Shown in pieces: positions 12,147-20,638 of a DNA stretch of 64,000 bases. Origin of the DNA: Verrucomicrobiota bacterium (GTDB lineage Bacteria > Verrucomicrobiota > Kiritimatiellia > CAIQIC01 > JAGNIJ01); the NCBI GenBank assembly GCA_022710725.1, contig JAKLGK010000003.1, positions 310,001 to 374,000 on the forward strand, written 5' to 3'. The translations under genes were made by a program, and so were the position numbers. The notes below the pieces were generated by a model. It searched no databases. It was not told where the DNA came from and worked only from the letters and a program-made list of their open reading frames with translations. Position 1 is the first letter of the stretch, and every line of letters begins with the position of its first letter.

Positions 12147-12641
12147 TCAGAACTTCTCCCAGTGCAGCACTTCATCCAGCGCCCGCTTCGGCGCCCGGCC
12201 GCCGGTGGCCTCCGCTTTACCGATGGCCACGAGAGAGACCAGGAGAAATCCCTCCGGCGCGCCGAGGAGCCGGCACACCGCCGGCGCGTAGGGCTTCTTG
12301 TCGCCGGCCACCCAGCAGGTCTGGTGGCCCAGCGCCGTCGCGGCCAGCAGGATGTTCTCCGTCGCCGCGCAGCCGTCCTCGAGGTAGTACTTGGACGGCC
12401 GGCTCACCACCGCCAGGCACGCGCCCGCGTCCGCGATGAACTTGCCGTTCTCGGCCAAACCGGCCAGTTCCTTGAGCCGGGCGCGGTCGGTCACCGCAAC
12501 GAATTCCCACGGCTGCTCGTTGCGGGCCGTCGGGGCGCGGCGCCCCGCGTCCGCGATCACTTCCAGATGCGCGCGCGGCACGGGCGCGCGCGTGAATTTC
12601 CGGGAACTGTGCCGCGCCTCGATCGCCTTGAAAATGTCCAT
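12147..12641 (-). CDS. Nitroreductase family protein
   Basis: A short FMN-dependent nitroreductase-like protein of 164 residues. It begins MDIFKAIEARHSSRKF, the FMN-phosphate binding start typical of the family, and has ARNEQPWEFVAV and an internal ATENILLAATALGHQTCW block. The C-terminal GAPEGFLLVSLVAIGKAE is the usual closing strand. A strong GGAGGAGG ribosome site precedes the ATG. It is convergent with the YhiN-like gene (6 bases apart). Substrate cannot be predicted. Confidence 0.86.
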   Translation of the reverse strand: MDIFKAIEARHSSRKFTRAPVPRAHLEVIADAGRRAPTARNEQPWEFVAVTDRARLKELAGLAENGKFIADAGACLAVVSRPSKYYLEDGCAATENILLAATALGHQTCWVAGDKKPYAPAVCRLLGAPEGFLLVSLVAIGKAEATGGRAPKRALDEVLHWEKF

Positions 12642-12755
12642 GTCCGTCCTCCTCCGGTTCCTGGATATTCATAGCGCGCCGGGGGCCGCCGCGCAATCCC
12701 GCGTCGTGTTTTTATTGACGCGCCGCAAACGGTTCCTCCAGACTGGCGACACGCT

Positions 12756-14033
12756 ATGAAACCATCGCTCGTGCCGGTGATTATTTTTATTTTGTGCTAC
12801 GCCCTGTTCGTCGTGCTGCCGAAGCGACGCTCGTGGATCGCCCTCGGCGGCGGCGCCTTGCTCGTCCTCACCGGCTCGCTGGGCTGGCGCACGGCGCTGA
12901 CGGAGACGATCCAGTGGAACGTGATCGCGCTGTTCTTCGGCACGCTGGTGCTCGCCGAGATGTTCATGCAGTCGCGCATGCCTGCGGTCATGGCGGAGTT
13001 CCTCGTGGACCGCACGCGCACGGTCCGCGGGGCGTTGCTGGCCGTCTGCGCGCTGTCCGGCGGCCTCTCGATGTTCGTGGAGAACGTGGCCGTCGTGCTG
13101 CTCGTCGCGCCCGTCGCCTTGAGCCTATCCGACAAGCTCAAGCTCTCCCCCGTCCCCCTGCTCATCGCCATCGCGATCAGCTCGAACCTCCAGGGCACCG
13201 CGACGCTGATCGGCGACCCGCCCAGCATGATCCTCGGCGGCTACATGAAGATGAGCTTCAACGACTTCTTCGTGTACCAGGGCAAGCCGGGCATCTTCTT
13301 CGCCGTGCAGGTCGGGGCGCTGGCCTCGCTGGCGGTCCTGGCCTGGCAGATGCGCGCGCACCGCGAGCCGACCGTGATCGTCCCGCAGGAGAGGATCCGC
13401 TCACGGGTGCCCGGCCTGCTGATGCTCGCGCTCATTCTCGGCCTGTCCGTGACCTCCGTGTTCGATCCGGACTTCAAGTGGCTGGCCGGCACGCTGACCC
13501 TGGTCCTGGCGGCCGTCGGGCTGCTGTGGTACCGCTTTCGCGCCCGCTGGCAGAGCCTCCGCGAGCTGGTCGGCACCCTGGACTGGGACACGACGTTGTT
13601 TCTGATCGGCGTGTTCGTTCTCGTCGGCGGCTTGAGCGAGTCCGGGTGGCTCGACGTCTTCGCGTCATGGATTTCCGCGCACCTCGGCGGCTGCTTGTTC
13701 GGGGCCTTCGCGGCGATCGTGCTGGTGTCCGTGGCGCTCTCCGCCTTCGTGGACAACGTGCCCTTCCTGCTGGCGATGATCCCCGTGGTGCAGAAGGTGG
13801 CCGACCACCTCGAAGCGCCCGTGCCGGTCCTGATGTTCGGCCTGCTGATCGGCGCCTGCCTCGGCGGCAACATCACGCCGATCGGCGCGTCGGCCAACGT
13901 CGTGGCCATCGGGCTTCTCCGGAAACGCGGCTACGTCGTGACGTTCCGCGAGTTCATGGCCGTCGGCGTGCCGTTCACGGTTGCCGCCGTCATCGCGGCT
14001 TGCGCGTTCACCTGGTGGGTCTGGGCCCCGTAG
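12756..14033 (+). CDS. SLC13/ArsB-type ion or anion permease
   Basis: Inner-membrane carrier of 425 residues with about 11 hydrophobic segments. Family features are the GDPPSMILGGYMKMSFNDFF loop, FVDNVPFLLAMIPVV and ACLGGNITPIGASANVVAIG, the paired hairpin signatures of the ion transporter superfamily (ArsB, CitMHS, NhaD and P-protein). Which ion is carried is not clear; no arsenic or sodium genes lie alongside. It overlaps the 3' end of the convergent MFS gene by 26 bases. Confidence 0.82.
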   Translation: MKPSLVPVIIFILCYALFVVLPKRRSWIALGGGALLVLTGSLGWRTALTETIQWNVIALFFGTLVLAEMFMQSRMPAVMAEFLVDRTRTVRGALLAVCALSGGLSMFVENVAVVLLVAPVALSLSDKLKLSPVPLLIAIAISSNLQGTATLIGDPPSMILGGYMKMSFNDFFVYQGKPGIFFAVQVGALASLAVLAWQMRAHREPTVIVPQERIRSRVPGLLMLALILGLSVTSVFDPDFKWLAGTLTLVLAAVGLLWYRFRARWQSLRELVGTLDWDTTLFLIGVFVLVGGLSESGWLDVFASWISAHLGGCLFGAFAAIVLVSVALSAFVDNVPFLLAMIPVVQKVADHLEAPVPVLMFGLLIGACLGGNITPIGASANVVAIGLLRKRGYVVTFREFMAVGVPFTVAAVIAACAFTWWVWAP

Positions 14034-15252
14034 GATCCACGGGTTCCCGCCGCGAGCGTTCCGCCCACCGGATCGCGGGCAGCACCAGCGCGAACAGCAG
14101 TCCGCCGACCAGGAAAATGCTCCGGATTCCATAGCGCGCCGCCACGAGGCCGCTGCCCAGCGGCGCCAGGAACCAGCCGGCGGACCGCATCGTGCCGGCC
14201 CAGCCGAACACCGCGCCGCGCCGCCGCACGGGCGTGATCCGCGTCAGCCAGATCTGCATCACCGGGTCGAGCGCCCCCGTGCAGAACACCATGGCGAAGC
14301 GGACGGGGAAAAGGAACCCGAAGGTGCGCGTCCAGGCCTGCGGGGCCATGAGCAGCCCGGCGCCGAGCGTCAGCAGCACCGCCAGCCGCGCGGGCGTCGA
14401 GCGATCCGCCACCCGCCCGACCACGAGCGCAGCCAGCAGGCCGGCGATCCCGCCGGACGCGTTCAGCGCGCCCGTCCGGATCGACGCGCCCGCCAGCCCC
14501 CCGTGGATATCCTGCACGAGCAGCGGCAGGAACGACACGTCGAACTGCCGGACGAACGACAGGAGGCCGAACAGCAGCAGCACCGGCAGGACGCCCTGCC
14601 CCGCGAGCCGCTCATCCGCCGCGCGGGCCTCCGGCGCGTGCGGCGCGCCGGGCGCGTCCTCGGTGGTCCAGAGGGCGACCAGCAGGCCGCTGACGAGTAG
14701 GAATGCGCCCCCGACCAGAAACGCGGCACGGTATCCGAACCAGTCGGCGACCACCCCGCCGACGAACGCCCCGGTCAGCGAGCCGGAGAACACGGCGGCC
14801 GTCAGCGCGCCGAGGGCCTGGCCGCTCCGGTGCGGCGGGGCCTGCACGGAGACCATCGTCTGGGCCGCCGTCATCGTCCCCGTGAACATCCCCTGCATCA
14901 GGCGCAGCAGGCAGAGCGCCTCCACGCTGCGCACCAGGCCCATCAGCATGACAATCGCGGCCCCCGCGAAGTTGGCCCGCAGCAGCATCAGTCGCCGGCT
15001 ATACCGGTCCGCCAGGTGGCCCCACAGCGGGGAGAACAACGCCAGCGACAGGGGCGTGGCCGCGCCGAAGAGCGCCACCCAGAACTTCAGCCGCGCCGGG
15101 TCCGTCACGCCGAGCTGGTCCTGCATGTAGTACGGCGCGAACGGGAGGGCGAACGCAAAGCCCATGATGGAGAAAAACTGTGACACGCCGGTGACCACGA
15201 CGTTCCGTTCCCAGCCCGCGTGAAAAACGCGCCTGACCCATCGGATTGCCAT
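14008..15252 (-). CDS. MFS transporter (drug/solute efflux type)
   Basis: A 414-residue inner-membrane protein with about 12 membrane segments. The loop 2-3 motif GHLADRYSRRLMLLRAN matches the MFS signature G-x-x-x-D-R-x-x-R-R. A second copy, GRVADRSTPARL, follows the central loop, as expected for the two-fold repeat. It resembles multidrug/DHA1 pumps, but the substrate is unknown. The gene is divergent from the HAD phosphatase gene; their starts are about 60 bases apart. Confidence 0.85.
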   Translation of the reverse strand: MAIRWVRRVFHAGWERNVVVTGVSQFFSIMGFAFALPFAPYYMQDQLGVTDPARLKFWVALFGAATPLSLALFSPLWGHLADRYSRRLMLLRANFAGAAIVMLMGLVRSVEALCLLRLMQGMFTGTMTAAQTMVSVQAPPHRSGQALGALTAAVFSGSLTGAFVGGVVADWFGYRAAFLVGGAFLLVSGLLVALWTTEDAPGAPHAPEARAADERLAGQGVLPVLLLFGLLSFVRQFDVSFLPLLVQDIHGGLAGASIRTGALNASGGIAGLLAALVVGRVADRSTPARLAVLLTLGAGLLMAPQAWTRTFGFLFPVRFAMVFCTGALDPVMQIWLTRITPVRRRGAVFGWAGTMRSAGWFLAPLGSGLVAARYGIRSIFLVGGLLFALVLPAIRWAERSRREPVDPTGPRPTR

Positions 15253-15314
15253 TGATTGCGCCGCGCGCCTCCGGCATTCTGGAAAGCCGCGGCGGGAAAG
15301 AAGGTAGCGGAAAA

Positions 15315-16049
15315 ATGGCGTTCGACAAGAAAAGCATCCGGGCGGTCATCTTCGACTACGGCAACACGGTCGTGGAATTCAGCCGCACGCAGGTCGTCGT
15401 CTGCGACGCCGCCCTCGCCGACGTCCTCGAGAAGCACTTCGGCAAGCCCGACTTCGAGAAACTGTCCGCCATCCGCGACCGCAACCGCCTGGCCCCGTAC
15501 GCCGGCGATCCCCCGCTCTACCGCGAGAACGACCTCGTCGAGATCACGACGGCCATGATCCAGGAGCTCTACGGCCTCGATCCCTCGCCCGAGCAGCTCG
15601 CGGAAATCCTGCGCGCCCGCTTCGAGGTGTTCGTCCGCATCGTCCGCGCCGAGCCCGAGGTGTACGACCTGCTCGACCGGCTCGCGCAGCGGTACCGGCT
15701 CGGCCTGCTCTCGAACTACCCCGACGGCGACGCCATCCGGGAAAGCCTGGCCAAGACCGGGCTCGACGCCTACTTCAAATCCGTGGTCGTGTCCGCCGAC
15801 GTGCATCTCGTCAAGCCGCACCCGGTGCCGTTCCTGACGATCCTGGACGACCTGCGCGTGCTCGCGGACCAGGCGGTGCTGGTCGGCGACAACTGGGTGG
15901 CGGACGTGCAGGGCGGCAAGCGCGCCGGGCTGAACGTGGTGATGCTGCGCCAGTGGGAAACGCCCGAGAAACTGCCCCGCAAGCCCGGCGACTTCGAACC
16001 CGACGTCACGATCGGAAAGCTGGCCGAGCTCGATGCCCTGCTGCTGTAG
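15315..16049 (+). CDS. HAD-superfamily hydrolase
   Basis: A 244-residue cytoplasmic phosphatase-like protein. Motif I is FDYGNTVVEF; the second acidic residue is Gly, as in the YihX (FDLGN) branch of the HAD family, so this is not a sign of inactivity. Motif II is LLSNYPDG, motif III the lysine in VKPHPVPF, and motif IV LVGDNWVADVQGGKRAG. The start at 15315 (MAFDKKS) is preferred over 15246, which overlaps the divergent MFS start. Its TAG stop is the first part of a type D repeat (16046-16110). Confidence 0.83.
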   Translation: MAFDKKSIRAVIFDYGNTVVEFSRTQVVVCDAALADVLEKHFGKPDFEKLSAIRDRNRLAPYAGDPPLYRENDLVEITTAMIQELYGLDPSPEQLAEILRARFEVFVRIVRAEPEVYDLLDRLAQRYRLGLLSNYPDGDAIRESLAKTGLDAYFKSVVVSADVHLVKPHPVPFLTILDDLRVLADQAVLVGDNWVADVQGGKRAGLNVVMLRQWETPEKLPRKPGDFEPDVTIGKLAELDALLL

Positions 16050-16110
16050 CGGCAGGGCGCGTTGGCCCAACGCGCCGGAGTCCCGGCGGGTTCGGCGAAC
16101 CCGCCCTACC
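16046..16110. repeat. Type D double-hairpin repeat (copy 1)
   Basis: Starts with GTAG (which supplies the HAD stop codon) and ends with CGCCCTACC. It holds two perfect hairpins: GGCGCGTT/AACGCGCC around GGCC, then GGCGGGTTC/GAACCCGCC around GGC. A second copy of the same architecture lies at 59108-59170. Confidence 0.7.
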
Positions 16111-16113
16111 GTT

Positions 16114-16512
16114 TCACGCCTCGCCGAGGCTCAAGTCTCCGTGGATCTTATACACGGGCCCGTCGCGGCTGACCTTCAGATCGCGTCCCGGGAACTCCGT
16201 CTTCACTTCCGCCTCGATCATGGACACGACCTCCTGCTCGATCCGCTCCATGACCGCCGGCGGCACGCGCGCGGGCGTGGCCATGCGGATCTCCACCACG
16301 TAGCCGCGCCCGACGGCCGACCCGTACCCGGCGGAGAACGCGGCGCCGATGTCGAACAGGCCGTCCATTTCGCGACTGGAGGTCGTCCCGCGCGGCGGGC
16401 GGTTGGAATGCAGGGGGTACTGCTTCCCGTAGCGCTCCTCCAGCCGGTCGTCGATACGGTCGAAGAGCGCCCTCAACTTGTCCTCCCAGCCGATGGCCTT
16501 CGGGTGCCGCAT
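16114..16512 (-). CDS. Conserved hypothetical protein
   Basis: A 132-residue soluble protein with no signal peptide or membrane segment and no family I recognise. The N-terminal half is charged and basic (WEDKLRALFDRIDDRLEERYG). The centre has a Gly-rich FSAGYGSAVGRGYVVEIRM, and the C-terminal half alternates helix and strand (MERIEQEVVSMIEAEV). It is convergent with the HAD gene, with the type D repeat between them. Confidence 0.6.
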   Translation of the reverse strand: MRHPKAIGWEDKLRALFDRIDDRLEERYGKQYPLHSNRPPRGTTSSREMDGLFDIGAAFSAGYGSAVGRGYVVEIRMATPARVPPAVMERIEQEVVSMIEAEVKTEFPGRDLKVSRDGPVYKIHGDLSLGEA

Positions 16513-16620
16513 GCCCCGACTCTAATCGCCGGAAGGCCGGATCGCAAGGCCGGTGCGGTTGCGCCCATCCCCTTCGTGCGGTATAGTTCGGCCGGCTCAA
16601 CCACGGGAGAATAGCATTCA

Positions 16621-17223
16621 ATGAAGAAACGACTTCTCGTTATCGCGGCAGCAGGTCTTCTGATGCAGGGCAGCGTCCGGGCGCAGCAACCGTCCCAGGC
16701 CGACATGGCCGAGTTCATGAAGGCCATGCAGGCGATGACCGCGGCGGCCAGCAACAGCGCGCCGGTCGTGGACTTCCGCGCGCTCAAGGCCCTGCTCCCC
16801 GAATCGCTCGACGGCTTCACCCGGACGAGCGCCACCGGCGAGAAGAACACCGCGATGGGCATGACCGTGTCCCAGGCCGAGGCCCGCTACGAGCAGGGCG
16901 ACGCTTCCATCGAGATCAACGTCAGCGACAACGGCGGCATGGGCGGGCTGATGAGCTTCGCCCAGGCCGCGTGGGCCTCGTCCGAGATCGACCGCGAGAC
17001 CGACACCGGTTTCGAGCGCACGACCGCGTACGGTAGCCACAAGGCGCGCGAGGAGTACGACAACGAGGACCAGCGCGGCACGATCGAGATCCTCGCGGGC
17101 GGCCGCTTCATGGTGAAGGCCACCGGCTACAAGGTCGCGTGGGAGGCCCTCCAGGCCGCGGTGAAGAAGATCGACCTGGACGCGCTCGCGGCGCTCAAGC
17201 CGGCGTCGCCAGCCGCGCCTTGA
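16621..17223 (+). CDS. Secreted hypothetical protein
   Basis: A 200-residue exported protein of unknown function. MKKRLLVIAAAGLLMQGSVRA is a clear signal peptide, and GGGAGA upstream is the ribosome site. The mature part has an acidic helix (DMAEFMKAMQAMTAAA), the block LKALLPESLDGFTRTS, then alternating strands ending with GRFMVKATGYKVAWEALQAA. Its 3' end overlaps the convergent thioesterase gene by 29 bases. Confidence 0.65.
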   Translation: MKKRLLVIAAAGLLMQGSVRAQQPSQADMAEFMKAMQAMTAAASNSAPVVDFRALKALLPESLDGFTRTSATGEKNTAMGMTVSQAEARYEQGDASIEINVSDNGGMGGLMSFAQAAWASSEIDRETDTGFERTTAYGSHKAREEYDNEDQRGTIEILAGGRFMVKATGYKVAWEALQAAVKKIDLDALAALKPASPAAP

Positions 17224-17626
17224 ATTCCGCCGGCATCCGCGCGATCCGGTGGGCCGCGTAGTCGAAGAAAGCGAGGGCCGTCTTGGCCCGGGCGATCTCC
17301 CGGCCGTCCGCGATCCGGGTAAGCCGGTAGTAGAAGTCGCAGCCGCAGGCGCCGAAATCCCCCGCGCCGACCTCCGCGCGCAGCCGGTCGCCGTGGAACG
17401 CCTGCGCGGCATAGACGATCACGGCATCGAGCATGATCATCGCCGCGCCGCCGGCGTTTTCCTCGGTGAACCCGTTCTGCTTCAGGAACCGCAGCCGGGC
17501 CTCGTGCAGCAGGCCGAGCACGGCGTCGTTGCCGAGATGCCGTCCATAGTTCACGTCCCCGATGCGGACCTCCAGCTCGGTGACGAAAGGCAGCGACTCG
17601 GGCAGCTCGATTTTCACGCGCGACAT
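17195..17626 (-). CDS. Hotdog-fold acyl-CoA thioesterase
   Basis: A 143-residue thioesterase of the 4-hydroxybenzoyl-CoA (YbgC-like) family, cytoplasmic. The catalytic helix segment is RIGDVNYGRHLGNDAVLGLLHEARLRF; the conserved Asp/Asn-His region lies near residue 20-30. FYYRLTRIADGREIARAKTALAFFDY is the usual closing strand pair. The start at MSRVKIELPE is chosen because the residues upstream of it have no family similarity. It lies 64 bases beyond the stop of the large peptidase on the same strand. Confidence 0.8.
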   Translation of the reverse strand: MSRVKIELPESLPFVTELEVRIGDVNYGRHLGNDAVLGLLHEARLRFLKQNGFTEENAGGAAMIMLDAVIVYAAQAFHGDRLRAEVGAGDFGACGCDFYYRLTRIADGREIARAKTALAFFDYAAHRIARMPAEFKARLATPA

Positions 17627-17690
17627 GGGACCCCTCCGGATTTCCAACCATGGGAAACTTTTGGCCGCTTCCGGCGTAAAAAGGTTGTTC

Positions 17691-20378
17691 TCATTCCAGC
17701 CCTTTGCGGACACCGATGCGATAGAACAACACCGGCACGTTCGTGTCCGTTGTGTTGGTGTAGGTGTTCACATCCGGCGTGGCCTGCAGATTGGACGCCG
17801 TCCCCAACAGATTGAACTCGCCCACCGGCAGATTCGTCGCACAGAAAACCGAATAGAGCCGACCGCTCACGCTCGGCCATTCAATCTCAATCAGCGTGCC
17901 GGATAACTCAATGTCATGGATCCCGAGCGCCGAGACCCGATTGGTCGGGTCCGTGCCGGCCACACATTCCTCCCAAGCCGCCTCGCCGTCCCGGTCCGTG
18001 TCATCCGCCGCCGCCTGCTCGAATGAAACACCGCCGTTCGTCAATCCGTACTGCGCCAGCCACCACTCCGGCGTCCCGGTGTTCGTCGTCAGGTTCTCCG
18101 CGAAATGAGCCGTCACCGCCTTCGGCGCATCTATCAACAGATTCAACGGATTGGCCTGCACGTCGGGACCGCTCACATCCCCCGTCCAGTTCGTGAAGTG
18201 ATAGTATCCGTCCGCCGTGGCCGTAATCGCGGTCGTAGCGCCGGCCGGCTGCCAACCGGAAGGGACGGTGACGGAGCCGTGCAGCCCGCCGGTGCTGGCC
18301 AACCAGTAGTTCGTAGTCCAAAGCCACGTCAGGACCGAATCGCTGGTGATCGTGAAGGTACAGTCCGTTGTCCCGCCTTCAGGCGGAACGCTGCCGCTGC
18401 CGGCCCAGCCGGCACACACGTATTGCGTATCCCCGTGGATATCGGCGCCGGTGACCGTGTTGGTCAACACACTGTCTTCGACGTTCGTGTAAATCCCGAC
18501 AACCGGACTGCACGTTCCGTGCGCCGACTCGATCGTCAGCGTGTAAAGGCCGAATACCCGGAACCCCTGGTACACGTACACCTCGTTCCAATTCGTGTCG
18601 CCGGCCTGATAGGCCTTCACGTTCACCCACCCGGCGCCGGTAAAGGATAGGTTTGTTCCGTCCAGCACGGCCGGTCCGGACACGACCCGCAAGACGACCG
18701 GGAGTCCGGACGACGCGGTCGCGCTGATGCCGACGGTGTTGGTCACCACCTGGTCGGGAATTTTGGGGAATGTGATGATCTGATCGCCCTTGTTCACCGT
18801 CAACGCCACCACCAGGCTGTACGGACTGTTGTCCGCCTCGGAAGAAGCGATCATGCTGTTGGCATAATACGTCCCGGCATTCAGACCGGCCACGTCCACC
18901 GTACCGGTCAACGCCAAGGAGGCGAAAGCCGTCACGCTGCCTGTTCCCGGCACGGCCTGCCACCAGCCGGAAGCATCGGCGGAATACGTCGTGCTGTTCG
19001 TGAAATTGAATCCGATCGCGCCCGAGTTGGTGACGATAAAGCTCTGTGCCGCCGGATTACTGCTGCCATAGGCGACCGCATAGCTTAACATCGGCGGCAG
19101 CACTCCGATCGCCCCGGTTGGCGAAGCGCGCCAGCCGGAATCCTGGAAGTAACTGAAGCCGCTGATTCCGCACCCGTTGGTGGACTTCAACCAGTAACTA
19201 TACATCGTGCCGGCCACCGCGCTGGTGTCATCGTAGTTGGTGGAAGAGGTTATCCCAATCTGTATCGCGTCATTCGTATCGGCGCCATTATCGCGGAATA
19301 TCCGATATCCTTCGGCGCCATCCGCCGCCCACCAGGTCAAACGCACTTGATTCGTGTATGCGCCGTCGCTCGCGCTCAGGCACACGGGAACGGCCGACAC
19401 TTCATCCGGGTCGTATTCGATGTAGATCACCCCGCCGGCGGCATGGGCGGAGGTGTATTTAATGCGCATATACCCGCCTTCGCCCCAATCGACGTTCCAC
19501 GAGTTGCGCAAAATCCAGTAACCGTCCCCGCCGTTCTCGTCCCAACCCACAAGGGCCACCACGTGATTGCAGGATGACAGATCGGCGTTGGTGTTGGCAT
19601 CCTCAAAGATGCCGCTGCTATAAAATGTAAAAGCGGGCGAAGCCGCCACTCTCGCCGCCACGGCGCCATAGGTCATGATGGCGGTCTTGATGGCCGGGAT
19701 GTCGTTTACGGGAAGTCTTCCCCAGGATTTGAAACGGGTCAGGGGTTTGCCCATGTGTCGTTCCCAGTCGAGCTGCATCATCTCATAGGGCGCATTCGTT
19801 TCTTCCGTCACCCCGTACGCGACCAGCCGCTCGGCGGCTATCCAGTGTGAGCCGCCTTCACAACCAAAGGCGTTTATGTGCCGATACGGAGAATCGGGCA
19901 TCGAATAACAGTCCATGGCGTATTGCTCGGAGAAATCCACGCACTGGTTGTCGTAACGGCCTCTATCCAGATTGAAGGCGCTCTCGGCGGCGGCCAGCGC
20001 TCCGAAAATCCAGCAGCAGCCGCACAAGCCCTGATCGTGAATCGGACCAATGTAGGTATGGCCGTTGAGATTGGTTATATTGTATGCGGACGGCAGGTCT
20101 TCAGCCCGTCTGGCCTTGAACTGGACGGCCGGCGCAGGTTCCGGTCCTTCCCACGGCCTGCCGCCTAACATCGCCCGGCGCTCCCCGGGAGTCATGTTTG
20201 TGAACCGGTTGGTGTTGACGGTGAACCGATAACCGTTGTGTTGGATCTTGCTCCGGATCTCTTCCAACGTGTCGTCTTCCTCAAACGGAAGTACGTGCGC
20301 GGCCAGCGGCGCGGCGCAGCCCAGCAAGAGCAGGGCCATCAACCCGTCGCGAACGCCGCCGCCATGCCCTGATCGCAT
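17691..20378 (-). CDS. Secreted papain-like (C1) cysteine peptidase with beta-repeat tail
   Basis: An 895-residue exported peptidase. MRSGHGGGVRDGLMALLLLG is the signal peptide. A pro-segment of about 70 residues precedes the C1 domain. The active site is Q116 and C122 (GPIHDQGLCGCCW), His in SCNHVVALVGWDE and Asn in LRNSWNVDWGEGGY. From about residue 330 come fibronectin- and abnormal-Spindle-like beta domains (GSSNPAAQSFIVTNSGAI), and near 570-780 InlB/bacterial-repeat-type units (GYYHFTNWTGDVSGPDV). The C-terminal 70 residues (RLYSVFCATNLP ... FYRIGV) match the tail module seen in two other secreted proteins here. Probably a surface or extracellular protease. Confidence 0.85.
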   Translation of the reverse strand: MRSGHGGGVRDGLMALLLLGCAAPLAAHVLPFEEDDTLEEIRSKIQHNGYRFTVNTNRFTNMTPGERRAMLGGRPWEGPEPAPAVQFKARRAEDLPSAYNITNLNGHTYIGPIHDQGLCGCCWIFGALAAAESAFNLDRGRYDNQCVDFSEQYAMDCYSMPDSPYRHINAFGCEGGSHWIAAERLVAYGVTEETNAPYEMMQLDWERHMGKPLTRFKSWGRLPVNDIPAIKTAIMTYGAVAARVAASPAFTFYSSGIFEDANTNADLSSCNHVVALVGWDENGGDGYWILRNSWNVDWGEGGYMRIKYTSAHAAGGVIYIEYDPDEVSAVPVCLSASDGAYTNQVRLTWWAADGAEGYRIFRDNGADTNDAIQIGITSSTNYDDTSAVAGTMYSYWLKSTNGCGISGFSYFQDSGWRASPTGAIGVLPPMLSYAVAYGSSNPAAQSFIVTNSGAIGFNFTNSTTYSADASGWWQAVPGTGSVTAFASLALTGTVDVAGLNAGTYYANSMIASSEADNSPYSLVVALTVNKGDQIITFPKIPDQVVTNTVGISATASSGLPVVLRVVSGPAVLDGTNLSFTGAGWVNVKAYQAGDTNWNEVYVYQGFRVFGLYTLTIESAHGTCSPVVGIYTNVEDSVLTNTVTGADIHGDTQYVCAGWAGSGSVPPEGGTTDCTFTITSDSVLTWLWTTNYWLASTGGLHGSVTVPSGWQPAGATTAITATADGYYHFTNWTGDVSGPDVQANPLNLLIDAPKAVTAHFAENLTTNTGTPEWWLAQYGLTNGGVSFEQAAADDTDRDGEAAWEECVAGTDPTNRVSALGIHDIELSGTLIEIEWPSVSGRLYSVFCATNLPVGEFNLLGTASNLQATPDVNTYTNTTDTNVPVLFYRIGVRKGLE

Positions 20379-20638
20379 TCTCTTCACGATGATTCGCTTT
20401 CTAACACGATGTTCGGATGAATCCAAAAGGCGCGGTCCGGGCTGACCGGGCCTTGGATGCAGCTCTTGAGCCCGCCGCTGCGTGTGGTGAATAGGCGCGA
20501 GGCCGTCATGTACGCCCAGCATGTTTATTGACTGCTGGAATTGCAGCCCCCCTTCAGAGGATCAGGATATCGAACGAATAGCCAAAAGCAAGGGCGGTTC
20601 CGCGAGGGCCGGTCCGATTGGATGAGCTATGAGGAATA

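Noticed and set aside
15315..16049. HAD protein as inactive because motif I is D-Y-G
   Set aside because: YihX-type phosphatases have the same D-x-G-N start and are active.
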